This document shows positions 48,891 through 60,100 of a stretch of 64,000 nt of DNA, piece by piece; position 1 is the stretch's first letter; each line of letters begins with the position of its first letter. The notes under the pieces were generated by a model. It did not search any database, was not told the DNA's origin, and was given only the letters and a program-made list of their open reading frames with translations. The translations under genes and the position numbers were made by a program. Origin of the DNA: Carallia brachiata (lineage: Eukaryota > Streptophyta > Magnoliopsida > Malpighiales > Rhizophoraceae); contig JADCRB010000068.1 of the NCBI GenBank assembly GCA_021464245.1, forward strand, positions 13,803,351 through 13,867,350, written 5' to 3'.

Positions 48891-50446
48891 AAGCCATCCC
48901 TCCAGCCACAGCCAAAGTTTCTCCAGTTATGTATGAAGCATCGTCAGAAGCCAAAAATGCAGCTGCAGAGGCCATCTCTTCTGTGGTGCCAAGCCTGCCC
49001 ACCAACGTATTTCCCAGGATGCTATTTTCTGCAGTAAATTATATATATATACACATTAATTCAGCCAGCCAAACGTTAACCCAAAATGATCAGCCCTTGG
49101 GGCTGCAGTAAGCAAGGATCATTGTTTTCATTTAAATACTTTTAACATAAAAATAAAATAATATAAACTATTAAATAATTAAATTAAAAAATATATAAAT
49201 TATCAAATATAATTAAATGAACGTGTAATTACTTATTACTATTTGTTTAAAATTATGTAGTACTACTTTTTTTTACAATTACAAATTTATCCAAACACAC
49301 ACGCACACACATGAACGAGAGTCTTGAATGTTATGTAGCTTATTACTTACAAGAGCTTCATTTTTGTAAAGGAAATCAGCAAAGCGTGTGTGTACAAAAC
49401 CAGGAGCCACACGGTTTACACGGATATGAGGTGCCATCTCTGCTGCAAGGGCCTAAAGTATACATAAATAAAAGAAAAATGATTAAGGCACTAAAATTGT
49501 ATTAATATTTAATATATATCAGCAGAGTTCAGATCGGAGAACTTGCTGGGACAACAGTGAATATTCCCAAAAAAAAAAACAAAAACAAAAACAGTAGAAA
49601 TCAAATTAAAGCATCTATTATAGATATATGGCTATTAATTAATTAATTATAGCTAGGTTAGGTGCGTATGTATATGCCTTGGTAAGGCCGAGAAGGGCAG
49701 TTTTTGTGACCCCATACATAGCCGAGTAAGGCTGTGGACGATACCCAGCAAGAGATGAAATTGGAACAACCGAAGAACCCTTTGGCATGTGCGGGGCTGC
49801 TTCCTGCCAAATTAATTAATGTAACCAAAGCATATATAATTAATATATATACAGTTTTGTATCAAATTAATTCAAATAACATTCCCTTTCGTTTTCACAT
49901 AAAAAATTTATTAAATATTAATTATATAATATGGTGTAAGTCAATATATATATTCTTCATGAGTGAATTAAAAGGGAATATATATGTATTGGTGTACCGT
50001 AAAGCATCCATGTCCTAATTAAGTAGAGCTCCCTCTTCTTTGTGTGTGTGTGTTTACGTACATTCAAGCCAACCCAAGAGTAAATTATATGTATATATTC
50101 ATACCTGGAGAAGAAGAATGGAGGCTTTGACATTAATTTCCCACAGCTTGTCAAGGACAGACTCTTGGGTTTTCAGCATGGGTTCATCAGTTGGATTGAT
50201 GGCCGCATTGGATACAACCACGTCTATCTTCCCATATTCCTACAACCAAAATGCGATCGGTAAACTCTTGCCAATTATATGCAATGACACCAAGACATGC
50301 GGTAAATTTCGAACCATAGAATAGGCGTCATAAAGATTACTTAATAATTTCCAATCGAGTATAAAGATAGTGACATATCGATTCATGGATTGGATGGAAT
50401 GTAAACTCATATAAACGTAGTCATAAGTAATCTTGCCCACCAAACT

Positions 50447-50927
50447 AGGGGTGTCAAAAAATACTTGACCCGAAGAATTCATTCGAAAAAATTAAATTAG
50501 GAACTTAATTTTTTAACTCAAACCCAAAAGTGACCTTCTAAAAGATTTGGGTTGAATCATATTAGATCCGGGTTATCCGTTGGGTTAATAAAAAGACGAA
50601 TAGTGAAAAACTTATTAATTTTTTACCTTATTTTATTTCTCTCAGGTTTAGCTGGAACCTTTTTCGTGTGTGTTATATATATATAGCGTTTAACTCATTA
50701 TACGAATGAATCTTGGATTTAATTGAAATATTTTACTTTAGTGAAAAACAAGTTTAAAAAAATAACAGTTCAATTCGAATTTGATCCGAATTCAACCATA
50801 ACCCGAATTGACTCACCCTTGAATCCAAACTGAGTATAACGTGACCCGAAAATAACTTAATAAAAAATAACCTAAATCAGAAACGACTCAACTTAAATCC
50901 GACCCAACTTGAGTTTTGAACACCTCT
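50447..50927. mobile_element. hAT-type MITE in pseudogene intron 2
   Basis: AGGGGTGTCAAAAA at the left mirrors TTTTGAACACCTCT at the right, a common plant hAT terminus. CAAACT occurs just outside both ends (50441-50446 and 50932-50937). The interior has GACCCGAA-type inverted motifs. Confidence 0.65.
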
Positions 50928-51862
50928 ACATCAAACTCAATATTACAAGAATATTACTTTCTTAGTTATTTTACAACATAATTAGTTCAAAATGTACTAA
51001 CGATCATAGTTCGATGCCTACATTTCCTTCAAAAATATATAAGAAAGTCTTCTCTCGCCCATAAAAAAAAAATCATTTACCATTACCAGCTAAAAAATAC
51101 ATCAACAACATTAGGCAAAAGGGCACTGCCAATGAAGAATAACGCTAAAAATTTAAACAATACGACAGGATGAGCAGAGAGAGACCCACTCCAACAGCGG
51201 TATCTATTAGAAGTTTCCTTTGAGTTTCCCAACTGCCTCATCCATATTTTTCTGGGATTATATTTTTTAAGCATTGCACATGCAAGAAATACATAATCGT
51301 AGTTAGAAAATGAAAAAAAAAACAAAAAAAAATATTTCTACAAATAAATGAATCGTGAAATTTTCCAGAGTTAAGGAAAAAAAAACTTAAAATTAATAAA
51401 TAACCAGTCCACTGACTAAGACACTTATGAAATGATATAAGTTTCCTTTTCCCTTCTTATCAGCTAATTCAAGTGCAATCCGACGATCAAATAATCCAGT
51501 TTCTATAGGAACTCGATCCACATTACACACAGGAATTTTAATTAGAGAGAGTCCTAAGGAATCAACTTTATAAGTCTTCGCTCAGGATTTGAACTCATAT
51601 CACTAATAAAAGATGTTCACTTTGATTGGATCCAATTAACATGTTTCCTGCATGCATGATGTTCATATTAATGCGGGAAATCCCGGAAAATTTCTATTTT
51701 TGTTCTGGAGAAATCTCACTGCCTCTTCCAACCCCACAACTTCGTTTGTGGCCGCTGATCTTAGCTAAGTGGTTGCGTTATATATATATATATAGTTGAC
51801 GGTACGGTAATGATATATATTTCCAAAGCAACCGGCAAAGCTATCTTTCAGATAAAAAATCT

Positions 51863-52018
51863 AGGTGATTTCACATAATTATGTTTAATATAAATATAAT
51901 GTGATATGAGCTGTTAGATAATTAAATTTATAAAAAATAAAAATAAATTATTAACCATAAGAAATGCATTACTAATTATTGCTATTTAAAGCTATATATG
52001 TTACTCTAGGTGATGTTA
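51863..52018. mobile_element. MITE at the exon 1 donor of the pseudogene
   Basis: TAGGTGATTTCACATAATTATG and GTGATATGAGCTGTTAGATAATTAAA match the 6041-6160 family. The other end (CTCTAGGTGATGTT) stops two bases from the splice donor of exon 1, whose sequence is GTTAAC instead of GTCTGT in IBR1. Confidence 0.5.
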
Positions 52019-52166
52019 ACCTGCTTGCGAGAAGAGACAACAAGGGAGGCGCCTTCCAAGCCAAGGCGCTAGCAATGGCGAAGCCTATTCCCTGAGTGGA
52101 AGCCGTCACTATCGCCACTTTCTTCTCAAACCTCCTTCCCTTCATTTTGTTCATCGCCTTCTCCAT

Positions 52167-53870
52167 GTATACATCTCTCCTCTTATTATTAGTTACTAAT
52201 TATTATTATGACCCGTTTGTCCCCGACGGCAGGCTGGCAAGGCACCCCTCTAGCTAGCAAACTAGTTATGAATATGAATATGATCACTCTGTTATATATA
52301 GAGAGAGGAAGAATTGAAATGAAATAAATTTTTTAAAGAAAAATTCAATTAAAAAATATGAAAAGAAATAATTTTTTTCTTAAAAAAAATCAATTAAAAA
52401 AATAGCTCCTCCATTTGAGTAAATAAGGTAACAAGGTCGTGCTCATCATGTTCCGCATTCGTAGGTTGTGCGGACGCGCTCTCAATCATTGATTTTTTTA
52501 ATATTACTCTTTCTTTTTCGTTTTCTTTTCCTTTTTTAAGATACATTCATTCATGCCCATCCTCTTTGGTCCATTCTTTCCGGGAAACACATTAAACGGA
52601 AATTTTATTTTTTTATAATGAGTATTTCAGTTATCGAATCTGTGAATTGAGGTCAGAGTAATTTTTGTTTATATGTCTCATTCAACTTAACCTATAAGAT
52701 GTAACTTACTACACAAATACTGTTAAATTCAAATGAGTCTTTCCTAAACTAACTATGATGATTCCCTAAATATGGAATTAGTAGCATGCTGTCAATAATC
52801 AAATCGGATAAATTTGGAGATAATAGTCTCATGTGTTGTCACTGGAGCTCAAACATAAATCGTGAATAAAAAAGTACGTCAAATTACCACTAAACTACCA
52901 CTTTAGGCTAGTGAATATAGAGATGAATGTATACATGAAATTAGTATTCGTGTGTGGACTACACAATTTCATTCTCTTAGATTTTTATTTTAAATATCTT
53001 TGGTTTTAATTTTGAAAATGAGTGTATTTAATTTATCAGAATTGAGAAGATTATTCTCATCATATATAGTTTATGATTTAATGAATTTCTAAATGAATAT
53101 AAAAATAAAATAAAAAAAGATTTAAATCTCCCTTTCTTGGAAATGGGTGTGTGAAATTTATATAAATGCGGAGATCTACGTCAATGGCATAATCTATGGG
53201 CTTCTGGATTAAAAAAAAATTTCATTGTCTATTTCTGTACATCTAAATTTTTTTTTTGGGTAATTTTTTGAGTGTGAGACTTGATTTCTCAATTACTTAT
53301 AGCATAAGTTCAAAAGTTCTATCAACAGAAAATGTGGTGGCAGATCATTTTTTTATAAGGGGACAAAATTTATGTATATGTACATGAAAATAACATAAGA
53401 GAATAGATATAAATTTGAGGAAGGCAAAACTCTTATTTGACAGGAAGGCAACGGGTTAAAATTATAATAAATTGCAGCTAATTTTCTTTAGGGTGGGCAA
53501 TTATACGTGCATCCACCACCGAGAACATGTATTGGCTGATTTATGGACTTGGTCATGTCATTTTAAAAAAGAATTATATGAGCATATTTTGCAGGACATG
53601 TTATGTGTAATATACGACTATTATAATTATATTAACGTGGAGCACAGAGGCAAATAAAATATTTCACATGTGAAGACGATTTGATGGGAATAATTTTACT
53701 CAATTCGTGGTTGCTTATATTGATTACCAAAATCGTCAGATATTACAAAATGTGACGGGATGTATGGCTGTTAGTATACAGCTCATACTGTTGTTCAAAA
53801 AAAGCACAGCTTATATTCGCATGCATGCAATAATGAGGCACATAGGTTGTTTTTTTTTTTTTTTTTAAGA
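52167..53870. other. Intergenic, with one SINE-like copy
   Basis: A minus-strand SINE-like element spans about 52640-52930; its reverse complement has GTGGTAGTTTAGTGGTAA, a good box A match. The frame at 53472-53657 has a phrase (HHREHVLADLW) faintly like a LINE RNase H but too short to call. Confidence 0.45.
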
Positions 53871-53874
53871 TAAC

Positions 53875-54285
53875 ACTTTTTTAAGTTTTAAATATTTATA
53901 AATTTTTATAGTTGAATTTTAAATTATTTAATTTTCTTAATTGAGTCTTATATCTTTAAAATTTTTATAATTGAGTCTTTTTCGTCGACAGTCATCAGTC
54001 AAATCATTAAAATATACTTGGATTCAACAGATACGAATTTAAAAAAAGTAAAATATCGTTTCTTCCATATTTCTTTGTTTTAGTATTTTAAGAAAATAGT
54101 TATTTAGGATTTCTTTCTACTCACTTTAATTTAATCAAAGTGCATTGTAAACAGTTTAACTTACAGTCGTGAACAAAAGGGATTTGATTATAATGAATTT
54201 AAAAATTTTAGAACTCAATTGAAAAAGTTAAAAAATTTAAAAGTCAATTATAAAAATTTATAAAGATTTAGAATTGAAATGATGA
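53875..54285. mobile_element. MITE-like long inverted repeat
   Basis: The left arm AAATATTTATAAATTTTTATAG, with AATTGAGTC repeats, is mirrored by the right arm (GAACTCAATTG through TATAAAAATTTATAAAGATTTAG). Arms are about 130 bp around a non-coding middle. Confidence 0.6.
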
Positions 54286-54729
54286 TATCTTTTTTTTTTG
54301 TTTTCTGTTTTGTTTGTTTTGGTTTTTTTGTTTTTTGTTTTTTGTTTGTTTGTTTTGGTTTTGTATATCGTAATAAATAGGCGTTTTAACCTTTTTTTCA
54401 TTTTCAAAAGTAGTTTCGGCGAAAAAGAAAATTGCAGTTCCAAACGAAGGCGACTGTCGGCGAATTAGATAACTCACCTTAAATTTTGAAGAATCCAATC
54501 TAAATAATTAACCACAATCGATCTCCCTCAAAAAAGAAAAAAAAACAAAAAAAAAAATCCATTTAGAGACATTGTCAGTTTTTTATTTTTATTTTATTTT
54601 ATTTTATTTTTGCTATTTATTGAATTTTTATATTTATTATTGTCAATTTTTATTTTTTTATAAGAATAAAAAAATAGATATAAAAAGGATAGTGAGAGAA
54701 ATGATAAAAAGAGTACAAATATTCAGAGA
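54286..54729. other. T-rich and low-complexity sequence
   Basis: Runs of GTTTTTTG-type and TTTTATT repeats. No gene supported. Confidence 0.6.
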
Positions 54730-55645
54730 AAATGAGAGTCTGAGAGAGAGAGAATGAATAAGAGAAAAAGGAGAGAGAAAGAGAGAAGAAAGAGATTGAG
54801 TAGAGAAAATAACAGAATGAGAAAAGGTAGAGAAAGAATGAGTAAACAGAATAGTAGATAGTGAAAAATGAGAGAGAGAGGTAGAGAGAGAATGAGTACA
54901 GAAAATAACAAAGAGAAAAAAGAGAGAGACGGTAGAGAAAGAACGAGTAAAGAGAATGATAAAAAGAGAAATATGAGAGAGAGGGTAGAGAGAGAATGAG
55001 TAGAGAGAGAAAAATGAGAAAGAGAGGGTAGAGAGATAATAGTAAAGCGAGAAAAAAAAAGAGAATGTGAGTAGACAGAAAAGAGAGAGAATCTAGGTAG
55101 ACAAAGAATGGTAGAGAGAAAAGAGAGAGAGAGAGAGAGAACGAGTAGAGAGAATGATAGAGTAAGAAAAAAAAGAGAGAATGATAGAGAGATAAAAATG
55201 AGAGAAAGAGGGGGTATAGAGAAAATGAGTAGAGAGAATGGTAGGAGAAAAAAGGAGACAGAGAGAGTGCGTAGAGGGAGAATTAGTAGAGAGAATGATA
55301 GAAAGAGAAAAAGGAGAAAGATGGAAGAGAAAGAATGAGTAGAGAGAGAAAAGAAAGAGAGAGAATGGTAGAGATGGAAAAAAGCGAGAGATGGTAGAGA
55401 GAGAATGGTAGAGATTGAAAAAGGAGAGAGAGGGGGAGTGAGAATGAGTAGAGAGAAAATACAGAGAGGGTAGAGAGAGAATGGTAGAGATAGAAAAAGG
55501 AGAGAGAGGATAGAGAGAGAATGAGTAGAGAGAGAAAGAATAGTGAGAGAAAAAATAGAGGGATAGAAAGAAGATGAGTAAAGAGATATATGATAAAGAG
55601 CGTCGATAGAGAGAGAGAATAGGTTGTAAGAGAAAGTATAGAAAA
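54730..55645 (+). repeat. Long polypurine (GAGA/GAATGAGTAGAGA) minisatellite
   Basis: About 0.9 kb in which the plus strand is almost entirely A and G with isolated T. It is built from variable units such as GAGAGAGAATGAGTAGAGAG and GGTAGAGATAGAAAAAGGA. The minus strand is open for 188 codons but encodes only Ser/Leu/Phe/Tyr repeats, so it is not a gene. Confidence 0.95.
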
Positions 55646-56045
55646 AAAAGTGAAAACAAAATCGGAAAGTTAGTTTTTATTATTTTCTAAATTTATTTTT
55701 TTATTTGAATAATATTTTTAAATTTTTAACAAAAAAAACAGAAAATAAAATTAATAATAAACATGTTTTCTGTTTTTTTTTTTTGTAAAAATAAACAGAA
55801 AATAAAATCTTCTTCAAACGGGATCTAAAAGAACCCCAATCAACCAAAGGCAACTTAGGTATGACCTACTTGTCGTTTGTAGTTTGTAGTGTGACCTTGG
55901 ACGGACCGGACTCCACAGTGAGGAGATCGCCGGCGATCTGCAGGCATGACACGGCCCTTACAATTTCGTTGCTTTTACTTCTCATAATAATTATAATGAT
56001 GATGATCGTGATGCAGGCAAAGGTTGTTTTGAATCAAGTCTGCGT

Positions 56046-56270
56046 GCATCCAATCCGACTTGCTGGGTTAGGTATTGGAGGTTTTTTTCAAGGGTGGGGG
56101 TTCAATCCCCCACAATTCTCATGTTTTTCTTTTAAAAGTTCTTTTTTAATTTTAAGAGAATTGAGGTATTTTATATTCGAAATGATATTTATGTAATTAT
56201 TTTTTTATTTTTCTGACAATTAATTAACTAATTATTAATCATTTTAAATATTTTAAAAAAAATTAAAAAA
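56046..56270 (+). mobile_element. tRNA-derived SINE with 15-bp target duplication
   Basis: GAATCAAGTCTGCGT occurs at 56031-56045 and again at 56271-56285. The 225 bp between start GCATCCAATCC, carry a box A-like CTGGGTTAGGTATTGG and a box B-like GGGTTCAATCCCC, and end in an A-rich tail. All marks of a SINE insertion are present. Confidence 0.85.
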
Positions 56271-56599
56271 GAATCAAGTCTGCGTACGATTTTGCTTACC
56301 ATCGCAAACCAAATCTCGTGCTTTGAATGGACAATTTAATAAAACAAATGTTTCTTCTTCCTGTTTCCTTTTTTCTTCTTTTTTTTTTTCTATCGCAAAC
56401 TCTGTTTACTTCCTGTAAGTATGAATGCCTCAGGGCTGGGAATGAATTATTTTTATTTTTCAATCCAAGAACGATAATTTTTTCTTATTTATTTAGACAT
56501 GCTTCATTAGCTGACTATCAATAAACAAACAGAGTAACATAAATTCCTCTTCCTTTTTATTTTTTTTTCCTATCACAGACTCTATGTACCGAAAAAATA

Positions 56600-56775
56600 A
56601 ATAGAGGGGCCAGAGAAGTTAAATATTGATAGTAAATCATTCTTTTTGTATTTGAAGTAACATAGCCCATACAAATATATAAAGAAAAAAAAAAAAGTTG
56701 AAATTTAAACCCAACCTCCTTACTTGGAGATAATAACCTAACCAACTAGGCAACACCTTTTTTTTTTTTTTTTGT
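56600..56775 (-). mobile_element. tRNA-derived SINE-like element, minus strand
   Basis: The reverse complement reads GTTGCCTAGTTGGTTAGG (box A-like), then AGGAGGTTGGGTTTAAATTT (worn box B) about 25 bp on. Boundaries are approximate. Confidence 0.5.
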
Positions 56776-57150
56776 TTTAATAAATGATGGTGATGGCAGG
56801 TCCTCAAGGACAAGGTCCAAGTGCACACTAATCAGGGTCAACCGCAATAATGGTACCCACCCAACTGATAGTATTCAATGAAATGATCTGTACAGGATAA
56901 GAAATGCATAATTTACGCCATCCACATCCACGGAACAAAACATTATTCCCTTGGAAATACGCGATCAATCAATCAGAATAAAAATGCCAACAACAATTAA
57001 ATGAATAATAATACGGTACAACGGAAGGAAAGGAACAATCATATATACTAAACTGGAAAATGCAAGAAATATCGCCTCACTCTCTCACCAAACAATCGCA
57101 ACAACTTTAGCCTCACCACATCCAACTTCCAGATTGTACAAGGAGAATTT

Positions 57151-60100
57151 CTATGCATAAGGATTCCTAAAGGTCTTCAACAGCTCTGGGATCTCATAGC
57201 CAAGCATGTCATCCACAGCTTGTATCATCTTAGGTTTCAACTTCTCAAATTTGTCTATGCTATAACCATTCAGCACTTCCTTGAAATGCTCTGCATTTGG
57301 GAAATCCCCTGCTGGCAAATGAAACTCCCTTTGGACCTGCTTCATTTGCACATTTCTTATTTATTACAAAAACAGACACTGTACAAAGAGGAAAAAGCAT
57401 AACCAAAAGAGACAGGGAAGACAGCAGAGACCTTTGCAAATTCATCTTCAAGATTATCGATAAGGCGTTGTTGAGTCTTGGCTTTGCCCATTAAGGCAGG
57501 CATCTCATTCTTAAGGTGGCTAATTATGTAGGCATGGATCTTTGCAGCCCTAGCACGCTTTACAAACTCATTGATCTACAATAGCGCAACAAGTACCACA
57601 CAATCAACTTGCTAGCTTGCTTGCAAAAAAAAAAGTTGAAAAGAACATCGCGTAACTTATCATCGCAACTTAAAATGAAATGGTGCATAGAATAAAAAAA
57701 AATAATGAATTCGCCGGTATTGCACAAAAAATTTAAATTCGTATTGGCAAATAGACAACATACACGACGATCACAAGCCTTCTTAGGAATGTCAACCAGG
57801 TCCATGAGAAGATCATCCTGTTCTTTCTCAAAGAGATCACGAAACATAGGGCTAACAGTTTCTTCATCGATTGGCTTGTCATTGAAGGAACTGCAGAGTC
57901 AAACAAAAGATTTCATAACTTGGAATTCAAAGGTACATAAAAATGCTAGACCATTAAGGCGATATTGGAAAGAAAATCCATCATTTCACATTGCTAAAAA
58001 GACTAGAATTCATGTAATCAAAGAAAGAGACCACCGCTTAAAGTCAATCATAATAAAGAGGTTGTATGTCAAGCTAACACAGTAGGAGAAGCTATCTAGC
58101 TTAAGGACCAGATATTCAGATCATATAATATGTCAAAGATAGTGAACGTACCCAATATAAACACGCACAACTTCCGGAGTATTCAAAACCTTTCCCAAAG
58201 ACCACATTAGTGCCCCATAAACTCTCATCAACTGTAACACCAAATAAACAAGTAAGGCAGCTGTGAGGTCCTGCTAAACTCGGCTAGTAAAAAACAATGG
58301 AAGAGGGATACATAACGTCTAACCTGTTGTGTATCAACCTGGTCTGCTTTATTTAAAACGACGCGTATTTTATCATCATTACCACGTAATGATGCAATCA
58401 CTCTCTTGAACTCATCACTTATATCAAGTTTATGAGGATCAAACAAAAGAAGAATGAGATCGCATTTTGCTGCAAACCATGATATAACACCAGTAAAATC
58501 ATAACTCCTCTGTGTCCGTTGCTTTTCTCCAGATAAAACCCCAGGTGTGTCAACAATTGTGATTTCATCCAGCAGCTGGGAGGACATAGCAATGATGATG
58601 GAAACAGAGATCAAAATAAATAGAACAGTGGATAACTGTCAACTAAAGCAAAATGCATGTTTGACTAACAGGATGTGGCATTTGTGCACACTCAAACTTT
58701 GATAAGAATGCTCCTCCAAATGTAGTTAGGCCACTAAATGGCATATCTGCCTGAACAGCAACAGTGTTCCCTGGTATACTCCTTTCATCAGGTCCTGTCT
58801 GTATTCAAAATCAAAGTAAGTAATAGAATCAGATAATAAAGGCCAACCTCCAGTCCATGGGAAAAGGAAGTAATCAACAAAGATTTATCGACTCATTCTA
58901 TTACCTAAAGCTGTCAACAAATGTAAGTTGCAACGACAGCTATTAAGTTTGCTGTCCCTTTAATAACATAATAACACTTTTCAAAGGACAGAAACAATTT
59001 TGGCCAATTTTTAAGTTCCAGCACAGTAAGCTGAAGTTGAGTTTCAGATACCTTCATTGATACATCATGTTCAAATCCCCACAATACCCCCTCCCAGCAA
59101 AAAAAAAAACAGAGGAAAATGTGGTTATTAGGCAAGAGCCAGACACTAGGATTCTTGCCTGGGGTATGTTCTAAGACAATTGAAAGATACAGTAATGAAA
59201 CTCCTCAACGGCTATAACTGCAGAAGCATAAAACTCCTCTTCTTTTTCTTTTAAAAAAAAAAAGGCAAAAAAATGTCTTAGAAGACACAAGTACCGTTAA
59301 GATCAAAAGAATTGACTATTTATTAAACCTCCGGAACATAAGTAGGGATGGGTTCTCAACACCCTGATGGCAAAACCTCTCGTTTGAGGAAAATAGCGAT
59401 TGGCTGCACTGAAAGTTTTATCATGGGTTTATGCTGAACAGTTAACAGGGTTTAAGGGTTTAAATACCACCCTGCATATTAAGTCCCAAATGTGTGAAAA
59501 CAGATTCCTACCTAGCAATCCCAAAGAACTGTAAATGATTTCATGAATCTATGATAAAAGAGTTACTTAGCAGATAGTAAAAATCCAAAGGAAGCATACA
59601 AGTTTTGGTGTTCAGATTTATCTAACAATTGGTTTATCTATTTAACAAAATTTAGAATAAAGTAAAACAAGAAAGTAACTAGTTATACCATCACAACAAC
59701 AAATCTATCCGTTGTAGGCTCTGGTCCAATATGAGCTCCTGTCCAAAGAAAGGAGAACAAAAATCAAGGAGCCCTAAAGTAGCTGAATAAAAATCTTACC
59801 AATTGAAAAGGCGTACCATAAATACATAACTGAAAGTACTTAGCTAACCTGGGTAGTTGCATCTAAGCAAATGCTTTATAAATGTTGTTTTCCCCGTGGA
59901 GTATTGACCCAAAAGCATAACCATGGGCCTGGCATCAAAATCACTGTTGGTCTGAAAAACCGCAATTGGTACACATCTTATTAGAGCTTTTCTGCCAGAG
60001 TTAATGGCCAACTGGCAAGCAATAGGGTGTGTGATATTCATTAAATCACAAGGCTTAATTCAAGTAAAAAAAAAGTGCAAATACAATGATCTAAGGAACA

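Larger units (their letters stand above)
48891..52166 (-). pseudogene. IBR1 tandem duplicate, decayed
   Basis: All six exons can be matched to IBR1: exon 1 52166-52021, exon 2 remnant about 51251-51197, exon 3 50239-50105, exon 4 49803-49678, exon 5 49452-49351 and exon 6 49028 to about 48891. Defects: one base is missing in exon 1 between 52070 and 52071 (GCTAGC where the active gene has GCTGAGC), shifting the frame. Exon 2 has lost about half its length. Exon 4's donor is GC (AAG then GCATAT). Exon 6 is one base short near its start. The SRL stop codon is gone, so the reading continues past the peroxisomal signal. Exons 3, 4 and 5 keep length and frame, so decay is fairly recent or some partial product was retained. 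Confidence 0.93.
55646..57150. other. Intergenic with two SINE insertions
   Basis: A 16-bp palindrome AGATCGCCGGCGATCT lies at 55924-55939 inside an open frame (55861-56196) of unknown nature, which a SINE interrupts. A T-run lies at about 56757-56773. The region 56825-57150 may hold the EHD 3' UTR. Confidence 0.5.

Noticed and set aside
48757..49005. 82-aa frame read as an intact short dehydrogenase
   Set aside because: It is only the last exon of the IBR1 pseudogene running past its lost stop codon.
53472..53657. Possible LINE RNase H fragment (HHREHVLADLW)
   Set aside because: Only about ten residues resemble the motif and nothing flanking supports it.
55093..55659. 188-aa minus-strand frame rich in Ser, Leu, Phe and Tyr
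   Set aside because: It is the translation of the polypyrimidine strand of a minisatellite; composition alone explains the lack of stops.
58920..59110. Possible tRNA-like SINE in EHD intron 9 (GTTCAAATCCCC)
   Set aside because: A box B-like phrase is present but I found no box A or target duplication.
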